64,000 bases of DNA from Sporobacter sp963675425. Its GTDB lineage: Bacteria; Bacillota; Clostridia; Oscillospirales; Oscillospiraceae. Positions 25,377 through 34,234 of the stretch are shown here, piece after piece. Under the pieces are notes generated by a model that ran no database searches, had not been told where the DNA came from, and saw only the letters and a program-made list of their open reading frames with translations. Numbering within the stretch: position 1 is the first letter of the stretch; each line of letters begins with the position of its first letter. Location: contig OY776214.1 of assembly GCA_963675425.1 (NCBI GenBank), positions 3,844,001 to 3,908,000 of the forward strand, written 5' to 3'. Both the position numbers and the translations under genes were made by a program.

Positions 25377-26420
25377 ATGAAAAAAGTCATCATCGTATCG
25401 CTGGTATTGTCGGTATTCTGTCTGTCCTTTGCCATCATGGTATCGCTGGCAGAGCCGATCGCACTGCCGGAATTGACACCGGAAGCGGCCGTTACGCCCT
25501 CCGCGGAACCAAGCGCATCCCCCAGCGCGACGCCCCAGGCCGAATACGTCTACGAGGACGACGGTATTTATATTAAAGTCAATACCGGGAAAGAAATCGT
25601 CACGATGACAATGTCGGAATACCTAACCGGCGTCGTCGCAGCCGAGATGCCGGCCTCCTTCGGCATCGAAGCGCTGCGAGCCCAGGCCGTCGCCGCGCGC
25701 ACCGTAGCACTCAACCATATGCTCGGCAACAGCTGCCAAACAAACCCGGAAGCCGATGTCTGCGCAGATTCCACCTGCTGCCAGGCTTATCTGAGCGACA
25801 GCGAGCTGCGCCAAAACTGGGGCAGTGATTACAATATGTACATGGCTAAAATCTCTCAAGCAATCCAGTCAACCGACGGTGAGTGCCTCGTTTATGACAA
25901 CACGCCTATTCAGGCGGTGTTCCATTCCTCTTCCGCCGGCATGACCGCCGAAAGCGGCGAAGTCTGGACGAGCAGCCTACCATATCTCGTGAGCGTATCG
26001 AGCCCGGAAACGTCCGAAAACGTCCCGAACTACGTCTCGTCCGTCACCGTGTCCCTGCCAGATTTTAAACAAACAGTCCTGGACTTTTATCCGGATGCCG
26101 TATTCACTGCCAACACAAGCACATGGGTCACCGATATCACTTATACGCAAAGCGGACGGATCGGCACGGTCAGGCTGGGCGGCGTCAAGGTTACAGGACC
26201 TGTTTTGCGCAGTATTTTCGGATTGCGCAGCACGGCGGCTTCCATCGCCATTGGTGAAAATAATATCGTTTTTACGACAACGGGCTATGGACACGGCGTC
26301 GGGATGAGCCAGTACGGGGCCAATGCCTACGCCCAACAAGGCAAGAATTACCGGGATATTCTGACCTGGTACTACACCGGCGCGAGCTTTGGCGATGAGA
26401 AAGATTATACGAATAATTGA
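25377..26420 (+). CDS. SpoIID/LytB domain protein
   Basis: A 347-residue exported protein with an N-terminal membrane helix (KVIIVSLVLSVFCLSFAIMV), a proline/serine/alanine-rich linker (about 35-58) and a SpoIID domain. SpoIID is a lytic transglycosylase that thins peptidoglycan during engulfment of the forespore. Family marks present: SEYLTGVVAAEMP with the catalytic Glu, ALRAQAVAARTVAL, the paired-cysteine segment with DVCADSTCCQAY, HSSSAGMT and GYGHGVGMSQYGA. It could be SpoIID itself or one of the vegetative or germination paralogues; spoIIIJ- or murAB-type neighbours that mark the true spoIID locus are absent. ATG 25377 is chosen with GAGG 7 bases upstream. Confidence 0.85.
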   Translation: MKKVIIVSLVLSVFCLSFAIMVSLAEPIALPELTPEAAVTPSAEPSASPSATPQAEYVYEDDGIYIKVNTGKEIVTMTMSEYLTGVVAAEMPASFGIEALRAQAVAARTVALNHMLGNSCQTNPEADVCADSTCCQAYLSDSELRQNWGSDYNMYMAKISQAIQSTDGECLVYDNTPIQAVFHSSSAGMTAESGEVWTSSLPYLVSVSSPETSENVPNYVSSVTVSLPDFKQTVLDFYPDAVFTANTSTWVTDITYTQSGRIGTVRLGGVKVTGPVLRSIFGLRSTAASIAIGENNIVFTTTGYGHGVGMSQYGANAYAQQGKNYRDILTWYYTGASFGDEKDYTNN

Positions 26421-26468
26421 TACTGTATTGTAAAACCCGTCACACTGTTATAAAATATTCGGGAATAC

Positions 26469-26507
26469 TATCCATGTCAACCGGGAATATCCGTATTGAC
26501 ATGGATA
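26469..26507. promoter_or_regulatory. Perfect 12-bp inverted repeat between the SpoIID-like and malic enzyme genes
   Basis: TATCCATGTCAA (26469-26480) pairs with TTGACATGGATA (26496-26507), loop 15 bases. AAAACCTGTTTC follows, which is a poor T tract. It could be the terminator of the SpoIID-like gene or a regulatory site about 100 bases before the malic enzyme start. The octamer CGGGAATA occurs just before and inside it. Confidence 0.5.
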
Positions 26508-26604
26508 AAACCTGTTTCGGCTCATTCACAGCAGCCGGAAACGGACAAGCCTCCCTGCGGTGAGGTTTAATATTGCGTCTGGCGCACAGGAGGTTTATGA
26601 CAAT

Positions 26605-27774
26605 ATGGATTATGCGAAGGAATCACTGCGACTGCATTATGAATGGGGCGGCAAGCTTGAAACGGTCCCAAAGATGGCGGTTTTAGACCGGGAGGCCCTG
26701 TCGCTGGCGTATACGCCGGGGGTAGCTCAGCCGTGCCTGGAAATTGAAAAGGACATCAATAAAAGCTATGAGCTGACAGGCCGCCACAATCTTGTCGCCG
26801 TCGTCACAGACGGCACAGCCGTGCTTGGGCTCGGCGATATCGGGCCGGAGGCCGGCATGCCGGTAATGGAAGGAAAATGTGTGCTGTTCAAGGCGTTTGG
26901 CGGCGTGGACGCCGTGCCGCTATGCCTGCGCACCAAGGACGTGGATGAGATTGTCAACACCGTCGCGCTGCTGGCCGGCAGCTTTGGCGGCGTCAATCTG
27001 GAGGATATAGCGGCCCCACGCTGCTTTGAAATCGAAAAGAAACTGAAGGAACGCTGCGATATCCCCATTTTTCATGACGATCAGCACGGCACAGCCGTCG
27101 TCGTACTGGCTGCGTTAATGAACGCGCTGAAACTGACAGGCCGGAAAATGGATGATATTAAGGTCGTCACCTCGGGGGCCGGCGCAGCCGGCATCGCCAT
27201 TATTAAGCTGCTGATATCGCTCGGGCTTCGGGACGTTATTTTGTGCGATCGGGACGGCGCGATTTATAAAGGACGCAGCGGCCTTAACGACGCCAAGCGT
27301 GAGCTGGCCGAAATCACAAACCCTGGCTGTAAAGCCGGCACGCTTGAAGACGTCATCAAGGGCGCGGACGTCTTTATCGGCGTATCCGCGCCCGGCGCTG
27401 TGACACCGGAAATGGTACGCTCCATGGCGGACAGGCCGATCCTCTTCCCCATGGCCAATCCCGTACCGGAGATCATGCCTGACGCGGCAATAGCCGCGGG
27501 CGCTGCCATTATCGGCACCGGCCGCAGCGACTTCCCCAATCAGATCAACAACGTGCTCGCCTTCCCCGGCATTTTCCGCGGTGCGCTCGATGTGCGCGCC
27601 TCCGATATTAACGACGCGATGAAAATTGCAGCGGCCGAGGCGCTGGCCGGCCTTGTATCGGACGAGCTGGCAGCGGATAAAATTATCCCCGAGGCGTTTG
27701 ACCCACGCGTGGGTCCTGCCGTCGCCGAAGCCGTTAAAAAAGCCGCCGTCCGTTCCGGTGTGGCGCGGATTTAA
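26605..27774 (+). CDS. NAD(P)-dependent malic enzyme
   Basis: A 389-residue malic enzyme of the short bacterial type without a phosphotransacetylase domain. It decarboxylates L-malate to pyruvate with reduction of NAD(P). Motifs: the tyrosine in LAYTPGVAQPC, DGTAVLGLGDIGPEAGMPVM, catalytic lysine region VLFKAFGGVDAVP, the metal-binding FHDDQHGTAVV and the nucleotide fold VTSGAGAAGIAI. ATG 26605 lies 11 bases after AGGAGG; a second ATG at 26597 is out of frame. The first in-frame start at 26560 would add 15 untypical residues. The next gene begins 11 bases later, so a two-gene operon with the CPBP protein is likely. Confidence 0.92.
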   Translation: MDYAKESLRLHYEWGGKLETVPKMAVLDREALSLAYTPGVAQPCLEIEKDINKSYELTGRHNLVAVVTDGTAVLGLGDIGPEAGMPVMEGKCVLFKAFGGVDAVPLCLRTKDVDEIVNTVALLAGSFGGVNLEDIAAPRCFEIEKKLKERCDIPIFHDDQHGTAVVVLAALMNALKLTGRKMDDIKVVTSGAGAAGIAIIKLLISLGLRDVILCDRDGAIYKGRSGLNDAKRELAEITNPGCKAGTLEDVIKGADVFIGVSAPGAVTPEMVRSMADRPILFPMANPVPEIMPDAAIAAGAAIIGTGRSDFPNQINNVLAFPGIFRGALDVRASDINDAMKIAAAEALAGLVSDELAADKIIPEAFDPRVGPAVAEAVKKAAVRSGVARI

Positions 27775-27785
27775 GGAGAGCCCTC

Positions 27786-29072
27786 ATGGCTAATAAACGC
27801 GAACCGAAATTTTACGTTGGGCTTATTGCTTTTCTGGCGGCCCTGGCGTTCTTGATTCTCGGAGCGGCACCCCTGCAGGTGGAGTTCGGCATAATCGGCC
27901 TGTTTTTAACGGAAATCGGCATACTCATCATTGCCGTAGTCCCCGTTATCCTTTTTAAATATGATATACACGAAATTTTCCCCCTAAAACGTATCGAGCT
28001 CCGGCAGGTCTTCGGCACGTTGATGCTCTGGTACGGCGCGCTGGAGCTGGGCAGCTTATTCATTTATGTATCGCTGTACATATTCCCGGACGGTATGAGT
28101 CAGGTCGTCTGGGCGCTTAACGACTTCTTTTCCGGCGCGCCGCTGCCGGCCCTTATCATCAGCGCGGCCGTTATGCCAGCCATCTGTGAGGAGGCGCTGT
28201 GCCGCGGGCTTATCCAGCATTCCTTCGGCGGTATCCGGCGCAAATGGATCACCGTTTTGATCGTCGGCCTGCTATTCGGCATCCTGCATCTGGACTTCTA
28301 CCGTTTCCTGCCGACGATGATCCTGGGTCTTGCCATGGCTTATATCATGGCCGAAACAGGAAACCTACTGCTGACGATGCTCTTCCATTTTGTAAACAAC
28401 GCCTGGTCCATGCTCCTCACCTGGGTAACTGCCCCGCTGACACAAGGACTTCAGCCGGATAATCTATCGTCGGACGCATCTGTACCCTTATCCATCGGCA
28501 TATCTCTGTTAATGTGCGCCGTCGCGCCGTGGCTGTTTATTTATGGCTCGTATCTTCTTAAACCAAAAGCGGACGCGCCGTCGCGCCCGACAACGAGGCG
28601 AGCGAAGATCACGGCCATTATCATCAGCGTCCTATTTGCCGTGGGCGGCCTTACCCTGATCGTCTCGCAGCTCGGCAGCTTTTTCAGCTCCATGCAGGAA
28701 AAAATAACAGATGTGACCTATACTAAATATGTCAGCGCCAGTACGGAACCGGACGTGCACGCCATCACGATCAATGAGTCGGGTAGCTATATGCTCAGCT
28801 ACTCAATAACAGACCCTAAGGGTGACGATGCCGACGGCCGTACACATGTTTTAATGGAGGGCGCAGACGGCACCGTTTACACGGATTTCAAAGCGAATAC
28901 CGTTTTCGGGAATACGCCGCTGTCGCTTGAAAGCGGCGAGTATACGCTGACGTTCGAATACGAGTACGGATATGACGAGGCGCATTCCGAGCCCATCGAA
29001 ATCAGCTTCAGCCTTTCAAAACTCGGCTTCAGCCTGCCAAATGCCTCGGCGACAGAACTGAACGCGGCTTAG
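27786..29072 (+). CDS. CPBP-family intramembrane metalloprotease with an extracytoplasmic C-terminal domain
   Basis: A 428-residue protein. Residues 1-265 have about eight transmembrane helices with the three CPBP (Abi) motifs: EEALCR, FGILH and FHFVNN, giving the Glu and His residues of the proposed catalytic site. After another helix (about 275-298) residues 300-428 form a hydrophilic, beta-rich domain outside the membrane (ITINESGSYMLSYSI, then LESGEYTLTFEYEYG). The extra domain is not part of the usual family and may bind a ligand. AAGGAG precedes ATG 27786. It follows malic enzyme closely and ends in a strong terminator. Function of the family in Firmicutes is often unknown (prenyl-protein protease-like, peptide self-immunity). 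Confidence 0.85.
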   Translation: MANKREPKFYVGLIAFLAALAFLILGAAPLQVEFGIIGLFLTEIGILIIAVVPVILFKYDIHEIFPLKRIELRQVFGTLMLWYGALELGSLFIYVSLYIFPDGMSQVVWALNDFFSGAPLPALIISAAVMPAICEEALCRGLIQHSFGGIRRKWITVLIVGLLFGILHLDFYRFLPTMILGLAMAYIMAETGNLLLTMLFHFVNNAWSMLLTWVTAPLTQGLQPDNLSSDASVPLSIGISLLMCAVAPWLFIYGSYLLKPKADAPSRPTTRRAKITAIIISVLFAVGGLTLIVSQLGSFFSSMQEKITDVTYTKYVSASTEPDVHAITINESGSYMLSYSITDPKGDDADGRTHVLMEGADGTVYTDFKANTVFGNTPLSLESGEYTLTFEYEYGYDEAHSEPIEISFSLSKLGFSLPNASATELNAA

Positions 29073-29103
29073 CCCAATCTTCCGGTTGCTCCAGAACTCC
29101 ATC

Positions 29104-29130
29104 AGGCGGCCAAAAAGGCCGCCTGTTTTG
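29104..29130 (+). terminator. Intrinsic terminator of the malic enzyme-CPBP operon
   Basis: AGGCGGCC (29104-29111) pairs with GGCCGCCT (29117-29124), followed by GTTTTGTATT. Confidence 0.8.
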
Positions 29131-29160
29131 TATTATTAAGCGGACAGTCTTGCCGCCCTC

Positions 29161-30228
29161 TTAATGGCTGTGCCGGTGGTTGATATCCGGCGTGTGCGGG
29201 TGCGTATGCGTCAGCGCCGCGTGTTCATGCATATGTGAGTGAGAGATATGCATGAAATCCGGTATTTCCTCGTGCGGATGGTGGTGATGTCCGTCATCAT
29301 GCGTATGCATATGCTCATGCCTTACAGGCTCATGCTTGTGCGGATGCTCGTGCGTATCTTTCAGTAACAGTATGGCCCCGGTTATCATGAGCGGTAAGGC
29401 TATGATAAACATCGCGCCCGGCAGGCTTTTATAGATGATGAAGGACAGCAGCGCCCCAATGAAGGGCGCGGCCCCGAAATAGGCGCTCGTTCTGGCACTG
29501 CCCAAATTCCGCATGGCCAACACAAATAAAACGATACTGAGCCCGTAGCTGAAAAAGCCCAGCAGCATGGCCAGCAAAGCGATCTTTAAATCCGGGAACG
29601 TATTGCCGAGCGCAAGCGACAGGCACAGCGAAAACCCGCCGGCTCCGATTCCTTTAAATGCCACAATAGTATAGGGGCTTTTAGACGAAATATTCCGGGT
29701 CAGGTTATTGTCGATTCCCCAGCAGATACAAGCCAGGATAACACCCAGCGCACCCAGTGAGACGCCCCAGCTCTTGCTGAAGTCCCATGAGAGGATGATG
29801 CTCGACAGCGTGATTAAAGCGATCGCAATGCCCACTCTTTTCCCGATGTTTTCTTTGAAGACGAGCAGCGCGATGAGCGCCGTCGCGACACCCTCGAAAT
29901 TTAAAAGCAGCGACGCTGTCGAAGCCGGCGTCCTGTTGAGGCTCACCATGGAAATAATGGGCGCTAAGATACCGCCAAAAGCGATGGCCCCAATCAGCCA
30001 GGGAATGTCCTTCCCGGTCAGCGGGGCTTCACTTTTTACAGGCTTTTTGCCCACTTGTTTAAACGCCTCAAACAGCGCCAGCCCGATGCCGCTGCCCAGG
30101 TACAAAAAAGCGGCCAGAGTGACCGGCTCAGTATTCCCCAGCAGCACCTTGGCTAACGGCGTGCTTATGCCAAACAATACAGCGGCGAGGACAGCCTGTA
30201 TTGCCGGATAGATGTGTGCTTTGTTCAT
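29161..30228 (-). CDS. EamA/DMT-family transporter with a histidine-rich C-terminal tail
   Basis: A 355-residue protein: ten transmembrane helices in two EamA repeats (residues 1-290; first repeat contains TPLAKVLLGNTEPVTLAAFL, second starts near GVSLGALGVILACICWG), then a 65-residue cytoplasmic or exposed tail in which 24 residues are histidine, mostly in HxH and HH pairs. Drug/metabolite transporters normally end after helix 10. Such a tail is known from zinc, nickel or cobalt transporters and chaperones, so metal-linked transport or metal sensing is a reasonable inference. AGAGG lies 8 bases before ATG 30228. It follows the methyltransferase gene by 53 bases in the same direction and may share its operon. 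Confidence 0.85.
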   Translation of the reverse strand: MNKAHIYPAIQAVLAAVLFGISTPLAKVLLGNTEPVTLAAFLYLGSGIGLALFEAFKQVGKKPVKSEAPLTGKDIPWLIGAIAFGGILAPIISMVSLNRTPASTASLLLNFEGVATALIALLVFKENIGKRVGIAIALITLSSIILSWDFSKSWGVSLGALGVILACICWGIDNNLTRNISSKSPYTIVAFKGIGAGGFSLCLSLALGNTFPDLKIALLAMLLGFFSYGLSIVLFVLAMRNLGSARTSAYFGAAPFIGALLSFIIYKSLPGAMFIIALPLMITGAILLLKDTHEHPHKHEPVRHEHMHTHDDGHHHHPHEEIPDFMHISHSHMHEHAALTHTHPHTPDINHRHSH

Positions 30229-30281
30229 CGTGCCAACCTCTTTATGCTGACTCTAAACATGCTCAGCGGTTTACTCACACA

Positions 30282-30902
30282 TTACCGTTTCTGCAAAACC
30301 AGCTCCCAGAGCATTTTCGGATTTCTGTAGCGGTTGAGTTCGTACTCACCGAGCTGTTTGATATCCCAATTTGAAAACAGCGCCTCAATCTGGGCCCGGT
30401 CAAAGAATCGTTTCGTCAGGCCGTCAATCCGGTAGTAATGGGGCTCAATCTCCTCGCCCTGCCCCGCGCCGAAGTGAAAATCATTCACTGAATTAAGCCG
30501 GCACAACAAAAATCCGCCGTCCTGCAGGATCACGGAAATATTGCGGACAATCCGGATGGTTTCCCCCCAAGGGAAATAATGCAGGCTCAAATCTGCGATA
30601 ACAACCCGGAACGTCTTTTCTTCAAACGGCAACTCGTCGCGCATATCAAACAGAAACGTTTTCGCGCTTGGGACAAAGCATCGGACGTTCTCGACCGCCT
30701 TTATCTTTTTATCACAGCTAACTGTTCGGTACCCGCGCTCAGCCAGATAAAGGCTGTCGTTGCCGTAGCCGCAGCCCAAATCCAAAATGGGCGTGTCCCG
30801 GGATGATTGCAAAATCGCCTGATGCTTGTCCAGCCACAGGTCGTATACCGGCAGCTTGCCCGGCCCGCAGGAATGCACAGTATTTTTACCGCCCGACGCC
30901 AT
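30282..30902 (-). CDS. Class I SAM-dependent methyltransferase
   Basis: A 206-residue methyltransferase. The SAM-binding motif I is ILDLGCGYGND, followed by the acidic strand-2 end (VSCDKK), FDMRDELPF and the motif IV region VVIADLSLHYFPW. The substrate cannot be told; it resembles unclassified methyltransferases of the UbiE/Trm9-like group. ATG 30902 is the start because GGAGGT lies 6 bases upstream; the true stop of the upstream rqcH reading frame is at 30921, so the ribosome site fills the gap. After the frameshift the run-on rqcH frame instead ends at 30902, overlapping the start by one base. Confidence 0.82.
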   Translation of the reverse strand: MASGGKNTVHSCGPGKLPVYDLWLDKHQAILQSSRDTPILDLGCGYGNDSLYLAERGYRTVSCDKKIKAVENVRCFVPSAKTFLFDMRDELPFEEKTFRVVIADLSLHYFPWGETIRIVRNISVILQDGGFLLCRLNSVNDFHFGAGQGEEIEPHYYRIDGLTKRFFDRAQIEALFSNWDIKQLGEYELNRYRNPKMLWELVLQKR

Positions 30903-30920
30903 CAAAGCACCTCCGATCGT

Positions 30921-32713
30921 CTATTTCTTACGCAGCTTCTCCGCCAGCGCCTCACTGGGCGCAGCGATGATGGTTTTATAATCCGTATAGGTGACCATGC
31001 CGGGCCGTCCGCCCGGCATCTTCTTAACGTACTTAACGAGCGTCGTGTCCACCGGGACCTTGCCGCTTTCCCGCGCCTGCGAAAACCACGCGGCCAGCGA
31101 CGCGGCCTCCTCCAGCGTTTGGTCGTCCGCGTCGCCGCGTTGGTGGAGATGATAACATGGGAGCCGGGAATTTTCTGCGCGTGCAGCCAGATGTCCGTTT
31201 TAAATGCCTCCCGGTGCGTCAGGCGCTCGTTCTGGACATTGTTACGGCCGACGGCTATGTCAAGCCCCATACTGGATACAAAGCGCATGGGCGACGATTC
31301 CGGCTGCTTCATCCTCTTGGCCGTTTTTCCGGGCCGGCCGGTTTTTACGGGTGCGGGCTGGCGGACGTAACCGGTCTGCGCCAGCTCCTGCCGGATCTCA
31401 GCGAGGTCCCGTTCGCCCTCGGCGCGGGCAATCTCCTCCAGGACGCTCTTTAAATATGCCAGCTCCCGTTCGCCCAGGGCCATCTGCTCCTGGAGCATAT
31501 TTTCGGCCGTCTTGGCCTTCGTATAGTCCTTATAATATTTACCGGCGTTCTGCTGCGGTGTCAGCTTCGGGTCCAGCCGGATTTCAACCTCGTCGCCTGT
31601 TTCGGAATAAAAATCCTCCGCTTTGAGGACAGCCATCCCCTTCTCTATCCGGTGCAGGTTAGCCGTTATGATATCGCCCAGCTCTCGCAGGCGTTCACGG
31701 TCTTTAGATTTATCGAGGTCCATCCGCTGGAATTCCAGCTTGCGCTTCACCCGGTCGTGCGCGATGCGGACCATTTTCGTCAGCATCAAAGACCGCTGGC
31801 GCATCCGCTCTGACGAAAACCGCCGTGTATAAAACGTCTCAAGCAGCGCTGAGAAGCTCTCCGGGCGTTCGGTCCGCATCGCGTCGCCGTACTGGCGGAT
31901 CGCCATAAAGGAAAAATCAAACGGCTTGCCCTCAGGCTTTAACAGCAGAACGGGCTCAAATCGGCTGTCTCGAATATCCTCTGTTAGTATCATAATCGAC
32001 ATGGCCAGCGCTTCGCCGCCGTCCTGTGTCAGGATGTACCCCAGTCGGCTGTCCGTATCACCGTACGCACAGGACGTAAGCTCCCGTGCCACAAGCGGCG
32101 ACAGCCCGGCAAACGTATCGATCAGCCATTTATCAGCCGCCTTATCCGGCGATGCCTGACTTATGAGGCTTAAGACGTCCTCGCGCTTAACCGACAGCAG
32201 ATCGCGTTTATCCTGGGGCGGCGGCAAATGATAAAAAAGTCCCGGCAACACCTGTCGACGTTCGGACATCGTGGTGTCAACACGGCGCAGGCAGTCGATA
32301 ATCCGCCCGTCAGAATCGGTTAAAATGATATTAGAGTACCGGCCCATGAGCTCGGCTACGAGGTGCTTCTCTCCCGGCTCGCCCAGCGCGTCAACGCATT
32401 CAAGCGTCAGGTCCATCGCGCGCTCCAAGGTCGGTTGGGTAACGGATTTGATCCGTGCGCCGCCCAAATGCTTTCGAAGCAGCATGCAGAACATTGGGGG
32501 ACTTGCCGGATTTTCAAAGGAGGCATCCGTTAAATGCACGCGTGCGTCCCCTGTCCCGGCTGAAATCAGAAGGCGCTCGGTCGCGCCCGGCCCGCGCAGC
32601 GTGAGCAGGACCTGGTCGCGCTCCGGCTGCTGGATTTTATCAATCTTAAGCCCCGGGAGTTGACACGCCAGCTCGGAAACCATGGCCTTGAGGAATACGG
32701 CGTCCAGCGGCAT
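30921..32713 (-). pseudogene. rqcH: Rqc2/RqcH (NFACT) ribosome quality-control protein, frameshifted near the C-terminus
   Basis: The gene encodes an NFACT-family protein: NFACT-N domain (starting MPLDAVFLKAMVSELACQL), helix-hairpin-helix region, a long coiled coil (about residues 270-430) and the NFACT-R domain. RqcH binds stalled 50S subunits and adds alanine tails to the trapped peptide. The frame is normal through DIWLHAQKIPGSHVIISTN (about base 31140). Then it shifts: the original frame gives an arginine/tryptophan-rich tail unlike the family, while the frame one base over gives the expected ending (ADDQTLEEAASLAAWFSQAR, then VPVDTTLVKYVKK and a PGMVTYT segment) and a TAG stop at 30921. 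One base seems missing within 31129-31141, in GC-rich repeats. Either a real mutation or a sequencing error; everything else looks intact. Confidence 0.85.
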
Positions 32714-32714
32714 A

Positions 32715-33131
32715 TCAGTTCACCTGGCTTTCATTCGAGACGACGATTTCAAACAGCTGACTGAGCCGGTCGGTCCGGCCCTTTAAGTACAGGTAGCCAA
32801 AGAGCGTCTCAAAGCCGGTAGCCGCATGATATTCGCCCGGCGTCGCCCCGCGCGGCACGGAGTGTACGCGCGCGTTGCGCCCGCGCCGGTATACATCGGC
32901 CTCTTCTTCCGTTAAAGAGGCCATGAGCCTGTCGGCCGCCCGCGCCTGTGCGCCGGCCGACACATAGGTCACCGCCGCGCGATGCAGGCCCTTGGCCGTG
33001 GCGCGCCCGTTCTGGCACAGCCACGCTCGCACCATCAGCTCAAAAACGGCGTCGCCCATGTGCGCCAGCCCAAGCATTGAAATACCCTGTATTTCACTGT
33101 CTGTCATTTTTATCGAGAGGTAATTTTTCAT
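32715..33131 (-). CDS. mrnC: Mini-ribonuclease III
   Basis: A 138-residue protein consisting only of an RNase III catalytic domain without the double-stranded RNA-binding domain, as in MrnC, which matures the ends of 23S rRNA. The catalytic helix shows LGLAHMGDAVFELMVRAWL, and the second helix has RRGRNARVHSVP and GATPGEYHAATGFETLFGYLYL in order. The start ATG 33131 follows GGAG by 7 bases and lies inside the end of the YihY gene (38-bp overlap). The earlier frame from 33230 is only overlap. rqcH starts 1 base after its stop, so these genes are translationally coupled. Confidence 0.92.
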   Translation of the reverse strand: MKNYLSIKMTDSEIQGISMLGLAHMGDAVFELMVRAWLCQNGRATAKGLHRAAVTYVSAGAQARAADRLMASLTEEEADVYRRGRNARVHSVPRGATPGEYHAATGFETLFGYLYLKGRTDRLSQLFEIVVSNESQVN

Positions 33132-33999
33132 GTGTATCTCCGGAAGAATTGTTTGGCGTTTTCGGTTTTGCTTCACGGTATTTCCCGGAAACGCGCGGTC
33201 TGTTGTGATAAAAAACAGCGTTGAAAACATTTCCCATAATGAGGATAATGCTGCAGATATAAACCCAGAACATAAGGATGATAAACGATGCCAGCGACCC
33301 GTAAACGATCGGGTAATTGACGGACGCCGATATTAAACGTGAAAAGACAATACTGACCGCCACAAGCAAAACCGAAGCAATTGCGGCCCCGGGCATCCGC
33401 TTGACCTTCGTGCTTTCTTTCGGCGCCGTGATCTGATAGATCACAAAGATAACGGTGAGCATGATAAGAAAGAGCACGGCAAAACGTTCCCATTTCCAGA
33501 TATCAAACAGCACTGTCCCGAATATCCGTTCAAGAAAGCTGAGCAGCCATTCGCCCGACAAAATCACAAGGCCCGAAACGTAAATGGCAACCATCAGACC
33601 GATCGAAACCACAAGGCTGTACAGCATCGCCCGGATGCCCGTATAACGAGATTTACCCTGGATATCAGCCATAATCCGCATAAGAGACCGAAACGCCGCG
33701 GACGACGATGTGAGCGTTACGATAATGCCGACGATCACCATAAACGTCGACCGATTGCCACCGACGTAGCTTAAATAGTCTAAAATCACATTGGCCGCGT
33801 CGGGCGGTATAACATCCGCTAAAAGCTTGATGATCTCATCCTGCGGAATATTAAGGCTTGACAGAACGGCGTAGGCAACAATCAGAACCGGAAAGATCGA
33901 CATTGTGAAGTAATAGGCCATTGCCGCGGCGCTTCTTGGGACACGCTGCTTAACATAGATCTCATGTATGCTCTTGGCCAGGTTAATTGCATTTTTCAC
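33094..33999 (-). CDS. YihY/BrkB-family inner membrane protein
   Basis: A 301-residue protein with six transmembrane helices and the family's N-terminal pattern RVPRSAAAMAYYFTMSIFPVLI. Later family segments are YGSLASFIILMFWVY and the loop after it. The family was once called ribonuclease BN by mistake; its role is unknown, possibly transport. The start is GTG 33999 with GGTGAG closely upstream. The C-terminal 40 residues are hydrophilic and overlap the start of mrnC. It is the first gene of the yihY-mrnC-rqcH-methyltransferase group. Confidence 0.88.
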   Translation of the reverse strand: MKNAINLAKSIHEIYVKQRVPRSAAAMAYYFTMSIFPVLIVAYAVLSSLNIPQDEIIKLLADVIPPDAANVILDYLSYVGGNRSTFMVIVGIIVTLTSSSAAFRSLMRIMADIQGKSRYTGIRAMLYSLVVSIGLMVAIYVSGLVILSGEWLLSFLERIFGTVLFDIWKWERFAVLFLIMLTVIFVIYQITAPKESTKVKRMPGAAIASVLLVAVSIVFSRLISASVNYPIVYGSLASFIILMFWVYICSIILIMGNVFNAVFYHNRPRVSGKYREAKPKTPNNSSGDTHEKLPLDKNDRQ

Positions 34000-34178
34000 G
34001 CTCTCACCCCCAGGTACTCTTAAAACGAGAGACGGGCAAAACGCCTGCCCGCCCCGTCCTCGTTAAAGCCTGTCAGCCTCATTTTCTGCAATATCCGTAT
34101 TTTTTATAGCATCAGTTTTCAGTTTTTCACTTTTTCACGCTGCCGGCCTGCAATATAAAAATAGAATCGGTTCATTTG

Positions 34179-34209
34179 AATATTCCCCCGCCTAAGGCGG
34201 GGGAATATT
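34179..34209. terminator. Perfect hairpin between ftsZ and the yihY group
   Basis: A perfect 14-bp stem AATATTCCCCCGCC/GGCGGGGGAATATT with the loop TAA, 26 bases after the ftsZ stop. No long T tract follows, but the stem is very stable and its outer part is AT-rich. Confidence 0.65.
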
Positions 34210-34234
34210 TCATGATCGGCTTAATGCGCCGCTC

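Noticed and set aside
30902..31132. The arginine/tryptophan-rich C-terminus of the uninterrupted rqcH frame as a novel domain
   Set aside because: The neighbouring frame encodes the expected NFACT-R ending, so this tail is a frameshift product.
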